Assembly (NCBI GenBank): GCA_013398015.1
Contig: VZRR01005745.1
Span: 124,001-188,000, forward strand
Origin: Oreocharis arfaki
Lineage: Eukaryota > Chordata > Aves > Passeriformes > Paramythiidae
Reading direction: 5' to 3'
Length of the DNA: 64,000 nucleotides
The stretch's first letter is position 1. Each line of letters opens with the position of its first letter. A model generated the notes under the pieces. That model saw only the letters and a program-made list of their open reading frames with translations, had not been told where the DNA came from and ran no database searches. Positions 48,078 to 62,800 of this stretch are shown here, piece by piece. Both the position numbers and the translations under genes were made by a program.

Positions 48078-51000
48078 GTTAGGAATATTCATATGTCCAT
48101 GCTTGCTTGGTGTTTAAAAAACAAATCAGCTTTTCAGTATTTCTATAAACTTTTTGTTAATGAATGAGTTTCCAGTTATGTGAAATTTGTTTTCCCATCT
48201 TAAGATAAACTTCTCTACTAGGAAGATAAGGTGAAATGTGTATACATTTATTGAAAGTGTACAATCTTAGTATTATCTAACTGGAATATCTGAAACATGA
48301 GATTTTGTATCATTAAATTGTAGAATGAGATCTCTTGCTGCAGTCACTTCAAAAACTGTTTTGTGCAACTGGAGTCCAATTTTTGTGTTCGACATTTTTT
48401 CGAAGGTTATACTTCACTTAGGTGTGGATTATCAGCTAGGATGCAGTCGTCCCAAACCAACCACTCTATCAAGGTTATTCTCTATAGCTACTTCAGGTTT
48501 CTGGTAAACAAATTTATCCTTATTTGGATTTCCAAGTGTTAGGGGGAGCCAAAAGATATTAGATGTTGTTAAGTGCTGGGAAAGTTTTGATTATTTATGC
48601 TGTTAAACTGTGTTTGTTCTACCAGGTGTTGCGTTAGAGATGAAACCATTTCTAATACTTCGCTGGTAGTGTATAGTGAAAGGTGTGGCAGCATTTCATT
48701 GAATTCCTGATCAACTTGCACCCTCCTTTGTCTTAATCTTTATCTGAAGTTTGAAACTTTGCTTGGAACATCACCCTTCTTGGCATATGTGCTCTCATAT
48801 CCCAGCAGATACTTGGAACAAAAAATAATTCTCTTAGGATGGAACAAGAGCTCCAGATTAGAATGTGGTTGGGAGGATTAACCATAAAAGATTCTGATGG
48901 GAAGACCAAATTGAAATGCTTCTGGGATATTTTCTTCTTGTTTTGGGGTCTTGAGTTCCTCGTGCTCTGTTTGGTTCAGATGAGGTAGTGGAGGAGCTCT
49001 AGGTGAGAAAAGAAGAGTCTGTCCTTTTGTTTGTAGTTGCTGAAGCTTCATACCCTTGTCTCAATCTGAGGTATGGTCAGACTTTGTCCTATAGGCCATG
49101 GAAATTGAGTTTATTTTGAGGTCACCAAAGCACTTCTTTTAAAGCATGATCCACTTGGCCTTGAGCGGGCATGTGATTAAGTGACTTTTTTGTGGAGGCA
49201 TGCTTTTTTTGCTTTCAAGCATGGAACAGAGCAAGTGTGACAGATTGTTAGTGCAGCAGAAACTATCTGATCCTCATTCTTGCAATATTGAATTACTTAC
49301 ATTGAGCGAGTGCTGACCCAGTCTGATTGGCAGGCTGGCTTTGTGCTCTCCAGCGAGGAGAGCCAGGGTCACTCAGTCACTCAGTACTTTTTGTGTATTT
49401 CTTGCTGTAAAAGAGATTTGAAATCTATATCTGAGGCTTCTGACTTATATTACCAGCATATCCATCTATGTTGCATTTTATCATGAGCCCAGTCTTGGGA
49501 GAAGGTGCTCAGTGTCAGCTCTTGTTTGGTTTCTAAAACCGATTTCTTCTTCTCAGCCTTTCCTGCCAGATTTGGGAACCCTTCTGTATGTTCCTGTCTT
49601 TCTGTCCTCATAGTCTGAGAACTGTGTAACTTTACAAATCATTTGCCATATTTGTGCTTTGAGATTTAAGGAATGTAAATTAATTGAAAAGGAATTATAA
49701 TTTTTGTTTGTCCCAAGACACTTGGCAGACTTCCCTACCTGCTTTCTCTACCATCAAGACCAGCTTCAACATTTTTCTTTTCTTTCAGTCAATACTCATA
49801 AATACTTTCCTTCCTTCGAAAGCAGGGAAAAAAAGAGGAAAAAAATTCAGTAAAGGAATTGTTAAGCTTTGCCTAGTTAATGACAAATTACAGTGTATGG
49901 CCCAGGGTATCTGGCTGTTCCCCATGTCAGTCATAACAAGGCCTCTCTAACAGAAATGTGCAGTATCTCCTAAGATGTTTTTCCTGAGCGGTCTTATTTA
50001 TTTTCTGAGTGGCCAATAAAATATATTATATGCTACAAAAATATGAGGGACGTTTTTGCTTTAATGAGGAAAGGTTTTATTTGCAGTATTTTACAACCTT
50101 TTTTGTTTACACTCTGCTTTGGCCTAAAGCTGTAGGGCAAAAGTGAATTATCAGAATAGCTGTGGGTAGATGCCACTTATCACTGACCAGAACATTTCTT
50201 GCCTACATGAAAGTGTCTCCTGTCTGTGGTGTAATATGTCGCTGTTGCAATATGTTTATCCATGTCAAACTATTGCATTACAACACAAACAGAGGCATTC
50301 TGATCTATAAAAAATATTTTGATCAGTAGTAACTAGCAGCTGCCTTTGTTCTATTTTTAAATAATTAAATAAAATGTTTCAGCTGTGTTAGATCATATGC
50401 TGTGCACATGTGCTACTGACAGGTCATGAAACTAAGTATAAAATTGAGGGGAGAAATCATGTCCTTCAAAGTATTTCTTTTAAATTTACTGTTACACTAG
50501 ATAACAGTAATATTTGGGTTTTATTCTAAATGAGAACAGAAACAAACTTTGTGGTTTACAAATCCCCACCTAACAAAAATGATGATTTTTTTCAAAGTGT
50601 TAGTGTGACACAACTTCAAATATAAGTAAGTGGAGACAACACATGTACAAGGAGATTTCAAGAGTTTGCTCTATTATACTTAATTTTAACAGATATCATA
50701 TTGTAGAAAGATAGATAAAGCGTGTGTTGATTATGTCATAGTATTTCAGTAGAGCTCAAGATGTTGGATATAAATGTACAACAGTTTGGAGGCAGAAATA
50801 GCATCTGTGGGGAAACTTTTTATCTTGGTTTTCAGTACTTAATGACACCCATTTATTTGTGTAGTACAAAACTGAAGTTGCTGGGTTACTACTTCATAAC
50901 TATTGTAAAGACTCTATCAGGTCATATGAAAACTAAGCAAAATTTAAGATTTCTTGTTTATTTTTAAATTAACTACATTTTGACAGCCAAGTGTTTGAAG

Positions 51001-54000
51001 ATTACATGCAACTTAGACAGTGTTGTAAGAAATACAGAATGGGCCTTTATGTTTCCACTTGGATTTGCATTAATTTCAGTACGTGCCACCTGATTTTGTT
51101 CAGCTGTAAGTGTTCCTCAGCTTTTTGTAAGCAAAGCACTAAGTTTGCCACATGACCTAAGAAAAGTGAAGGTGAATGGATTCTATTTGTGTTTGCAGTC
51201 AGCAACTGAACACAAAGGTCATGCAAATAGAACAAATGTTGTCATCTCAGTCCTAGAAATGGTGCTACCCTGTTAGAGCTTTTTGCAACACTTTCATCAG
51301 AAAAAAGCGCAGTGTACCAGCATTTCCCAAAATCTCCATGCTCATCAGACCCCTTACTGTAAATGCTCATGAAAAACAGAGTGCAGACAGATGTGTTTGC
51401 ACATGTATTTGTTTAAAATTAGGCCCCTCATGCTAATCCTTCTAAAGGAGAGTATGTTGCCTTTCCATTTAAAACTCTGCTTATTTAAGAAAATCTCGTT
51501 TAAAATTTTTTCTCAGGACAGAATATGGTCATTAAATGGTTCATATTTCTTAAATAAGTGCCCTTCCCAACAATCCTGTAGTATGATCATACTTCCTGAT
51601 TTGCTGCTGGCAGCCCCTGTGTCCTTGTCGTTGACCTGCTGAATCTGTTTGGTCAGGAGTGGTGGGGTTTTTTTGTTTGCTTTGTTTAGTTTAAGAAGTG
51701 GTTATAGAGATAGCAAATTTTCCTTCTCTTTATTTCCATTTTTTCATTCTGCTGTTGAAGACTGACCTCACAAAGACCTAAAGCTGTTTTGCTCTTTTTC
51801 TTTCTTGTTTTGCTCCTGTTTTGAGGGGTTTGTATATTTTAGTATAGATTGCTAATGGAAAAGTCTGCTTTGATACTGTTTTATTTTAGTCCCCCCAAAC
51901 ACACCAGTGAAAAATAACAATATTACTCTTTTGAATACAGTTCTAGAACTTCATGTAGAATGATCATATGTGTACAAATACTTGTCCACCACTTACAAGT
52001 AATGACGAATTTAACTTTATGTTCAAGTCTTGCTTTCAAAATACTATTATTTTGAAAACATGGCTGTTTTCAAGCTAAAATCGTTTGCCCTATTTAAATA
52101 TATGCAAGTCCGTTGTGTTTTATTGGAGCAATGTAATTTACTTATAAAGTCTGCATTCAATGTAATGTACATGCTGTTTTATTTTATAGGTTGCTTTCCC
52201 TACTGATAGGATATATATGCTTGCTCAGTGATAGGGAGAAGTTTTATTACTGATATTCTTAGCTGATAATTATACACTTTTCGCATTGCCACAATATGTT
52301 TTTGTGCAGTTTAAGTATATATGTATGAACACAGTAACAGTTCTTCATATTTCCCTTCTGGCAAACAATAGTACTTTTGTTCTGCTCAGTATTTTAATTT
52401 TTTTACAGATCTGTAAGTGTAGGAGTTTAAATTATGGGTATGAACAAATGGCAGATATACACACAAAACAGGGGGGAGAATAAAGTCAATAAACTTCTTC
52501 AGAGAGTTACCTTTTATTTTTATAATTTTTTATGCAGACCCTTGCTTACAGCATTCTTGGTGTTGAAATTGTCTTGGGCCTGTATGTTGAGTTAGTGTAG
52601 CATAGTTTCGGATGCCTGTAATTCTGGGGGAAAAGCAGAGAGAATGTCCTAAGGTCTACTCAGGTAAAAATTATTAAAATTCTTGTATATGCACACGTGC
52701 TTCATGTTTTGTGGCCATTTGTGAATCCTGGAGCACACACTCATGGCTGAGCTGGGGGTATGGGGAGATGGATGGGTGTGTGTGGAGTCACAGCTTGTGC
52801 TGTAAACTGGACTCCTGAATACATGTGAATCAGATGAATAATCTTGTTTCACATGATTGGGGTAATGTTCTGGTCTTGCTTTGATTTTTGCACTCTTCTG
52901 TGTCTAAACTTTACCCTGCCCCACTTGCCACATATCCATCCAAATAAGTATTGCTGGTTTTTAGTGCCTTTTCTTGGCACTATCTTGGAAATGATAGGAA
53001 AGATAAGATTGATAAAGGAGGTATTATTACGAAAGAAATAGAGCAGACCTAGTCCTGTTGCCAGTTTCGTTTGACCTTGCCACAGGATTATGTAGTCATA
53101 AATTGTAATTGATATCAGCAGTGATCTTAAGAATTATGTGAGAGGAAGTTCTCGTTCCCAGAAAGTTCAGGACAGGTCAAAAGCAGGCCAGCTTTGCTAT
53201 TTTCTAGCAAATCTTATGCCACATACTAGTTGCTGAATTGGTATAAGTGGTCAATCTTGGTGCAAGTAATGGGTATAATAGTGCAAGAAGTTTTATTCAA
53301 TATATAAGCAATGAACATTGTTTCTTGAAATGTTGATTGTAACATGAAAATTATGAGAATAGGTAACTGTAACCTTAAAAGTCCTTCACTTTGTGAGTGT
53401 TCATATCCAGGGGCTGATTAGGGCTACACAAGTTCAAAAAACCCTAAAGCACTTAGGAAGAGAAAACGAATAAAAGAAGAAATGCAATAGTGGTAAAATT
53501 GTCTCTGATACTCATGTTTACTATTTCTGGAACAATATTATTTCTCAAAACTGATCATGTAACTCGAAATTATCTAGACAATAAAAAACATTATTTGCCA
53601 AAAAAATCAATAAAGATTTGTATGTGGGAAGGGTACACTTCCTTAAGTTGTTAGAAAGATTTTAGAATTCATTTAAGATCATTACTCTCTTTTGCAAAGA
53701 ACAAGGTAAAGTTATATTCTATTTAACATCTCATTTCCAGTATAATACAGAAGATGCACAGACTTGATGTGCTCTAAAAAGGAATTGGGCTCTCTGCCAT
53801 GACAAGTATGATATTGCACATGCAGCAGAGCACTCAGGCAGTCCAGCCAGAGAAGTCTTTCCAAATGTTGTTAAGAGAGAGAATTTAAGCTATTTAATGA
53901 CATAAGATAAGCAACAGTGCAGCCTGGGCTGTACAAGAATCATTAAGCCTTCATTTATGCTCTGAAGTGTTTAAAGAGCAAGAAGTAAACAACTAGATAT

Positions 54001-56800
54001 TTTCTTCTTTCTAAACTAGGAATTGAAAAGACGTAAAAGAGTGAGTATTGTTGCAGCCTAACTGCAGTACTCTGAAGTGTATGCTATAAAAGCACATAAT
54101 TGAAAATATACTCAGTAAATAGTTATGAAACCAAGACAGGCAAACTGAAAATGGCAGATGTACACTGAATACAAGTACTGGGGATGATGTTACTGGAAGG
54201 GTTGCTATTTATGATTTCAGTGAACTGCTGGAATCCTTAACTTCTGTGCACTTAACTTCTCTATGTTTCTGTTTAATGTGCTTAATATTCTTGAAAAGTA
54301 AAACATTTATCTAGAGGTTTTAAAACCGTAATTAGAATATGCGCTTATGTAGATTTCATAAGGTTCAGGTACCATACATGTGTTTTTCCTAATATTGATT
54401 GTTACATAAATAGTCATTTATGTGTTTCTCCTAAATAGGTCTTTGAAAGTACATATTTTTAATTACACATCACAGTTCTACATTGCACCTTTAAATTAAA
54501 AAATTATGATTTCCTTTCTGTGCTCTCTTGTTGTTCCTTAGATAATGATGCAGTTTTGTAATCTGCAGATGGCCTCTTTTTTCAGTTGAAAAATTTGCTT
54601 CAAGCAACAAAATACTAAAACATTGTAGCCAATATGAACGGCTGTATAATTATTCATAATAAATTAATTGTCTTATGATTGGTGTATTGCCAGTCTCTTT
54701 TGAATGCTTTTAGTACAGGTGTGTGTTGAAAGGATTCCATTAATCTGTTTCTATAGAGTTGCACGAGGGGCCTCTGAAGATGTACAGAATTATCCTGCAC
54801 GCTGGCTTAGCTTAGTGTGAGAACACGTCCTTCTGCTTGTGCTGCTCTGTATTTTCTGCTCCTCTTAAAAGATAGCTGACAAGAACAGTTTAAAAATAGC
54901 AGGCCAAGGGCAGGTGACAAAATGTCACACAAGCAGCACCTGGTCCAGTGACAGCCTGGAGGGAGGAAAAAACCAAACCCAGATGTCACAGATAGGATTC
55001 TATTTCTGAAGCTGGTCAAACAGCAGAATTTCTGGTTCAGCAAAGGAAAAGAGAAGGGCCCATCCAAGCATTTATGCATTCAAATTTTACTCTATTTTTT
55101 TCATAGGAGTTTCTTTTTTTTTTTTTTTCCTATTCCAAGTATTGATTTTAAAATACAAATCAGTACAGACACCTTTTCTCTTTACAAGTAGTACCTATAA
55201 CCTCACCCTTATTAATACACTGTTAAGGAAAAGGGAATTAATGTCCATCTGGAGAGATGTTTGAAGTATTTTGGCAGAGGTTATACTAACTGAAATAATA
55301 GCAGCTTTAGTGTTTCTGCAGTGCCAGATTAATGTGAAAATATGTATAGGAGAATTATGTCTGTAATTAGGAAATGTGAAGTGGTTAATGAAGATCATCT
55401 CTTTAAGAACCTTACTCAAGGAGTTGAAAAGTAAAAATGGAGATTCTATTTACCTTCTCTCCCCACTTCTTTCTGGAGGTGCTCTTTGCTTCATAGCCTT
55501 ATTGTGGGGACATTTTGTTCTGAAAGAAGGAGAAAATTTCAGTGTGAAGAAAAGATTTATTTACTTTTCTTAACCCTCTTATGACTTAGTTTCAGAAGTA
55601 TATTGAAACTTCATGCTACATCTGTTCACAAAGAATATTCATTACAGCACAGCAGTTTCAGTGGCTGGAAAAAGAAGGCTTTGACTATCAACAGGAACTA
55701 AAAATGTTGGAGAGGATTGGCTTTAGTTCTGCTTTGTCAGAGTTTGCTTATTAAAACTTGGGTTTGCAGAAGTACAGGAACATAACCATTATATTGGTGT
55801 TTCAGTGTAGTGAGTGGATCCTGAGCTCCCGTGTAAGTGGGAGTGTCCATGTAGTGAAGAAATGTAAAATGACCTCTTCCTTAGCTGCCAAACTTAACTG
55901 CAGACCTAGAGACAGGAAAAGCCTATGAAATGGAATTACATTATATACATAAAGTTACTTTGATTACTTAGTTGAAATAAATTTTTACATGGCTATAATT
56001 ATCCTTTTGTATCTTTTTCCAAGTAAGGGCTAATACAAATCAAAGCTTGCAGATTGTCTTGGTTTAATTTAAAAAATCCTATGGCAAAGTTTCTTCAGGA
56101 TAAGGTTTAATACTTAAGCTCAGTTAAATAGTATCCAATACTAATCTGAACAGCACTGCTGCTGTTGGCTCATTTCTTGCTTTAACAGTAAAAGTAGGTT
56201 TCTCTGGACTAAGTCTCCTTTGGGTCAAGAATATCTGTTTTTCGAAGTACATATGAATGTACTGTTTGAGAATATTCCCCCCAACCCAGTGTGTTATCTC
56301 AAATGATAGGTGATGGAAGATTCTTAGGGAAGAATGCAAAACCAGGGTAAGAACTCTCTCTCCAACTATCTCCTAACTTGAGAGCTTCTGGTGCTGCATG
56401 TAGTATGAAAAATAGTGACTTATTTTTACCAATTAAATGGAGTTATGCAATGCTGTACTTGTTATTAGAAGCCAACTATAAATGGCATAACTGCAGCAAG
56501 GTTGAACTTGAGGCCTTGTTTTGAAAGGGTAAGCATAATGCTTTCTTAGTGCAAAGTAAAGGAATGTATTAAAAATAATTATTTCATTGTTTATTTTGTA
56601 ATTTTCGGCGTTTAAAGTACATAATACTGAAGGTACTGTGGTGTTAAATATTTTAAATGTGTATTCTTAGGAAGTTGTCTTCAGTAGGTGGAAGATTCAG
56701 CTACCCTGACTGTCCATCCCCTTTAGAAATTTTTCATTTTAATGAATTTAATTCAGTTTTGAAATAAAACCGTTGAAAATAACTTTTGCTTACATTGCAG
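48078..56800 (+). other. CPEB3: CPEB3 intron 3
   Basis: This 8.7-kb intron runs from GTTAGG to TTACATTGCAG. It is AT-rich, with a T run near 55107-55128. I looked for an extra small exon of the kind found in CPEB4 but saw no convincing one. Short ORFs (for example 49684-49950 and 54807-55079) are unrecognised and probably chance. Confidence 0.85.
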
Positions 56801-56857
56801 GGCGTATGGGAATAAACTTCCATCATCCAGGAACAGACAATATTATGGCTCTTAATA
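56801..56857 (+). CDS. CPEB3: CPEB3 exon 4 (small)
   Basis: This 57-nt exon completes Gly354 and encodes RMGINFHHPGTDNIMALN (residues 355-372) plus the first base of the next codon. It matches the CPEB3 segment before the TRSYGRRRG-type regulatory region. The acceptor (TTTGCTTACATTGCAG) and donor (AATA|GTAAGT) are strong. At 57 nt it is a multiple of three, so skipping it would keep frame; CPEB genes are known for alternative use of small exons in this part, though usually of the following ones. The next exon was not found before the window ends. Confidence 0.95.
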
Positions 56858-59800
56858 GTAAGTAGTTAATGTCTAGTGATTTATATTGCCGTGTTGAATA
56901 TTATTTCTTACATCTATTGTGTGTGTAGCTGCACAGTCAGACATAAATATGTGTAATGTTTGCACGAAAGTTCGTGTTCACTCTCTGAAATTTTTTTTTC
57001 AGAGATGATAAATCAATCACCTCTGAGTCTTTGTATTAGCTTTGTAACAGCTTTATGTGTTTCCCTGGAAGCTTCACAATGCCTGCTATAGATAATGTCA
57101 CAGAACAGTCTCTCTTCTTCCCTCTTTTGTGGGTGTGTATGTGTGTTAAAGCTGTAACTTTAATTTCTGACATCTCTCCAGACATATTTCTTCCTGTTGG
57201 GATGAGCTGTTACAAGTTTTGCATACAATTACATGGACTTACGATGTTTGCTTTGTTGGTTTCCATTATGTAGACAGGAATGGAGAGAATGTTTAGACAT
57301 CTAAATAATGAGGGAAAACTGCTCTTCGCCGAGAGATTATTGCATTTTTTGTGTCAGGAATAAAAGTAAAATTACAAGTCCAGTCACGAACATATGGATT
57401 CAAAAAACCTGGCAGAATGGATCTGGAAGGCGGCTCCTGTGTGGGGAGGGTGGGGGACAGGGTGTCAGGCACCACCAGCATAATGCTGAACTGAACTATG
57501 CAAATCAAAGCAGAGTATTTGTCTGTCTAATGCTGAGAAATGCTGACTATTTTGAAATACCCATTTTTGTTTACAATGTTGTATTAGACATGTTAGGGTT
57601 ATTTATGAACCTCTCTAAAATTCTTTGCCTTTTCACTATCTGTGTAAGTTAGACTGAGTATAGCTGAAAACTGCAGGGTTTTCTTCTGTAGTACCAAGCA
57701 AAGAATAATTTATAGATGTGAAGAACTGAAAATTTGTCATAGACAACATACAAGGTGTTTAACATTTGGCTTTACAGGCCAGCTTTTGGAACCTGTAAGA
57801 CTTAGCTCGTGCTCTTCTTAGTTTTACACTGTTAATGGTGAGGTGATATTTTGGGGAGTTTTTGTTGTCATAGTTAGCATATAAGCCCCATTTTCTTATA
57901 GTACATGGAATTATGGGAAATCAAATAATTAACTAGGAGAAATGTTTTGTTCAATTATAGACTTTATTAAAAGAGGAAGCTGTTCATGCCTCTGTGTGTG
58001 TGTAAATAAGTTCTACACAGTACAGTTGTCAGGTGTTTGACATGAATTCTGGTCTCAGAATGTATTTGTTGTTCTAAAGTGGGCATTTCAACAAGCTAAC
58101 TGCAATAGAAATATATTTGTGAAGATGGCATATTATGGTTGAATTTTGAGTTACCTTTAAAAATTAACAGTTATGATGACATATATAGTAGTATTTCTTA
58201 CAAAGTCTGATAGTGATTTTTGAAAGATGGGGATGAAAAACTGAAACAAAAAGCTGCACTATTAAGGGACAAGTTGCTTTTATCTTAAATGAATGATGTG
58301 TTTTATTTTGATTTCTTTTTAACAAAAATAATGAAAAAAACGTTTTTCGTATCCAAGTTCTTTGAATTTTTTACAGCAGCTGTATACTCTAATAGTTCAT
58401 AAAAACCAGTGATCTTTTGAAGCTATAGTCCTGGTACATGGTTAAAATATCAACATAGCTAACTGAGGGACCTAAACGAAATATCTCTACACATTTTCAC
58501 TATTTAAAATATTATGGGTTTATTGAAATATTGGCTGTTTAAAGATTTAATTAAGCCTGGAATCATAAACATGCGATTTATGCAAAATGAAATTCAGCAC
58601 AAATCAAATGTCTGAATAAGTTCCCATATATTTTTCCTCTTCTGCAACTCTTCTCCCTTTCTTTACTAGGCAAGGCCACACCATTTTTGGCCATCAATAA
58701 GAGCCCTAAGCTAAAATTATTGTACTTTGAAACCTGTTGGTTTTGCTTTTAGATCTTTGAAGACCTAAGAATAAAAGCAAATATTCAAGTACATAAACTT
58801 AAAAATTACTTTCTGTGATTGAAATCCTTTTTTGTATGCAGGTAAACTTGAAAAATGTAGAACTAGGTAATTCCCATGTCATCCATTACCTTTGTCATGG
58901 GGAAATACAGCAAGGAAAAATTGTTCAAGAAGAAATATTCTGTTCTGTGCTGGAATGGCTATGATTTGGGTTAAAAATATAAAATAAGTAAAATAAAAAT
59001 TCCTAAAAGATAATTCATTTTTTGGAATGATTTTGAGAACTTATGTAATGTCTTTAAATCATAATACTTGTCATATCTCTGTTTAATTTCTGTGAAACTA
59101 AACACTGTCTGCTGAGTCTGCAAGTCCAACCTTCACATTCTATTTATAGTCATTGCTTCATAAGCGTTTTTCTCTTTTCCTGTGAAGACATAGTAATAAT
59201 TTTTAAGATTGATTACTCAAAGCTCAATTTCACACTGACAATGTAGGCAATCTTTTGAACTTGGAAGGCAACATATGCTCATGCCAACAGCAATGCAAAA
59301 CTTCACAGGTTGTAGGGAGAGGGGAAGTTTTCTGGGGGATGTTTCTCTATCTCCTTCTCATCCTCTGTGGCAGCACTTCCAACTGTACTTCAGCTGTTAT
59401 TCGTGTTTACTCATTACAGCCTTTTGAAACTGGGGGTTTTCCTGCCTGACTAGCTTGAGCTGCTGTCTGTAAATGTTGGAGGGCATTGCTTGGTTTGAGG
59501 GAAGGTGTTGCTTAGCTGGCAGCATGGGGGGAGCATGCTGTCACCGTTTTGTTCATCATTGTGCAAGGCTAAATCATCACCATCTTAAAACACTGATTTC
59601 TGAAATAAGTAAATTCGTGGGATAAAAGACATTACTTTTAAATGCATCTCCTCATGTCATTAGTGGCATTATGCTTGTGTACATACAGTTGCACATGTAT
59701 ATAAACATGTTTATATTATAAATGCTCTTGAAGTTCAGAATTAGGCTTCTGTTGAGGAATGTAGTGTTCAAATATTCAGAGAGATCTGAGCATAATCCTA

Positions 59801-62800
59801 AAGAGTATCTAAACAAAAGGAATATGCAAATATTAGATTGGAAGCATTTTTAAAGGGGAAATGGTATAGCTTTTGTCTGTGCTAGATCTAAATGAAATTT
59901 CTCTAATTGAAATAGTGTTTTTAATCAATTAGTGACATTAGGTTATTTTTTAGTAGTATCCTTCATACTGAACTAAACAGTAGAAGATTTTTATAAACTT
60001 CCATCTACAGCACCTTATTAAAATAATTGGTACTGTAATTTGTAGGGGAAATGTGGAATAAATTTAACTCAAAGGTGTCCTCCATCCCTTCTCTTGCTAA
60101 TATTCCATACCAGTTGTAGCCATACATTTCTGCAGGCATTTATTCTCCTGAATAGGTGCTCCCTTCTGATTAGCTGAGTAACTAGGAGTGAATGATCAGA
60201 ATGAATAGTCACCTACGTTGTAGGTGGTGAGCTGTCTTTAATGTTTCGTGGGAACTCCAGAAAGCCACAGTAACTTTAGTGGGAGAGAAGTGTGGCCAGT
60301 GAAAAAGGGAGATGGGAATAAATGAGGGTGTGTGATCTCTATAAGGAAGTACTGAAGTGTTGTGCTGGTATCCCAAACAATCTTCCATAAAATAAATGTA
60401 GTCTAAAGGTAGTCAAATGAACAAATGAGAAAAACCCCTTTGTGAAATGCTGGAATTTTGTTTTTCCTAAAGCTCCTCTGTACAGTGGCTTTGCAGTCCT
60501 GTTGGGCTTCAAATGTTCCATCTGCTTCCACTGTTCATTCTTGTCTCATACAAAAATGTGTCATCTGCGAGGTCTGGTACTATTTGCTCTCCATCTGACT
60601 GTCTTTTCTTCTTTTCATTAGTGCAATTTAGTTCTATTTATTCAGAGTAAAATAATTTGAAAAATACATTAAGGAAAGGATTTGGGGCACCTTTTCAGAT
60701 GTCTGTGTTGAGATTTTGGTTTTGTTTTATTGATCTCATTTATGTGGGGAAGTTGTGGTGCCATGATAGGAAATGTAATGACAAGAAAATTATCTCATTT
60801 TTAATTTTCGTTTTTTGGTTGTTTTTAAAATTGCCTTGTCTCCTTAAGAGCTGTTGTACTTGGCTCTCTCTGTATTCTGATGTGTTGTTTCCAAACACAT
60901 ACATTGTTTAGATATAAAAAAAGTTGCTGAAGTAGCATTTTAGATTTAAATTTTTTGCCAATCCTACTGTTGCGCCTTGAAATAAACTGCTCCAGAAAGA
61001 AAACTTTTTGAATTACTTTTGTCTTGCAAGATCTTGGGTTGGCAGTTTAATAGCTAATAAAAGCTTTTCTTTTGTAGTGATAATGTCCTGAGCAAATGTG
61101 TGACTAAATTCCAAGAGGCATCAGTCTCTTCTAATAGTTTAGTTCTTGCCTATAGGAATTTGCTGAACACTTTAGCCCAGTTGCCAGGTTGGGTTACTAA
61201 TATGTCACCATAGCATATAAAGAATAACAGAAAGGAATAAAAAACACCGAGAGAAATTACAAGGTTTGCAAAACTAGACCTGATTTAGTTGTGAAGAGAT
61301 CTGAGTTAATATAACTGGAGGGAAAAAATTACTGATGTGAAGTGTGGCACAGCAAAGGCAGTGGGATTCAGAGGAGTCCCAGCGTGTGGGAACTGTTGCT
61401 CTACCCATCACCCTGTTAAGTTTATCAGAACCAGCTGCACGAGCAGTTGGTATTGATGCTGGCTTGGAGGCTGTGAGGTGGGCTTGCTGATACCTTAAAG
61501 TCCCTTCTATACCTATTTAAATTTTTTGAAAGGGTGAAGGGGGAAGCAGGGGAGCAATAGTAAGTACATGCTTTTTCTTCTTTCTTCCTTTCAGTTTTTC
61601 ATATTGGCATCTGCCCTTCCAGAGATCCGATTTGGCTGTTACTGAAGGCAGTACCTCTTGTCAGTGGCTGCTAAAGGCTTTTTCTAGCAGAGGAAGATTT
61701 CTTAAATTGTCTTCCTCTTAATCCAACTTGGTAGCTCTTTAATACCTTCTTGTTTGTTTGTTTGTTTGTTTTCCCCACCACTTTTCCTGCCTCACAACCT
61801 CACCAATGTGCTTTCCTTTCATCTTCATGATCGTCTCTATTGTGGGTTAGTGCCATCTGTTTCCTCTGAATTTTAAAATTTGCCAGGCTACTCCACGAGC
61901 ATTATATATGATGCTAGAAGAGATGAAGCAGCCTGGCTGGTAAAAATGTGAGTTTTATTGTTAACAGATCCTTTTTAACTAAAACAAAAAGATGAAAATA
62001 GATAAACCTTCCCTCTTGCACAGCTGCTTGGCTGCTCGTATGCCTCAGGAAGGGACACCTAAGCTGGTTTTGGGTATTGAATGCAGTTCATGTGTTTGAT
62101 CAAGTGTTTGAGACCCAATGTGTGGGATTTAACTGCATACAGCTTACATGTAGATTGTTTTTTTTCTGATGATGGGATTCAGTTGTATATGTATGTGAGC
62201 ATATGTTAGCAGGGAGATTGCTGTAACACTTACGTTGTTAGTGTTGGAAAAGAATCAACCAAAAGGACTCTTGGGGTTCGTGTAACCAAACTGCCCAGCT
62301 GCACATCCAGCTCATCTGTCTGTGGGAATTGAGAACTACCTTCTGAACCACTTGTAGATGAGTGTCCATCATCTTTGCAATTCTTCTGTATGATCCCTCT
62401 GTTGTGGAAAAACACATTGCATAATTATACTTGATTCTATCACCTTCCCTCAGTTCATGAATGCATTTCCACTGGAATTTTAATTCACTTGTAAACTTCC
62501 AGATCCCTAAGAACTTCAGAGACCCTCTGTTCAAAAGCAAAAGCTTGACATATTTTCCTTTCTGATCTTAGAAAATCATTGCATAACTCATAATGTCCTA
62601 AAGCAAGTATTGTTCTGAACTGCTGACTGCTTCAAGAATACAAATGAGTGTTCCAAGCTAGAACTAAGATTCTAGTACCTTATAAATCAAGGAGGTTCCC
62701 AGTCATGTCAAATAAACTTTCCTTTAGCTAGTATAGCTCCAAAATTTCTAGTCTGGAAATGTTGGTGTCTTTTTTTCATAGAGGTAATGCTATTTTAAGT

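Noticed and set aside
61599..61680. Possible further CPEB3 exon after a CTTTCCTTTCAG acceptor-like site
   Set aside because: The sequence after the AG does not encode the expected CPEB3 continuation and no suitable donor follows in frame.
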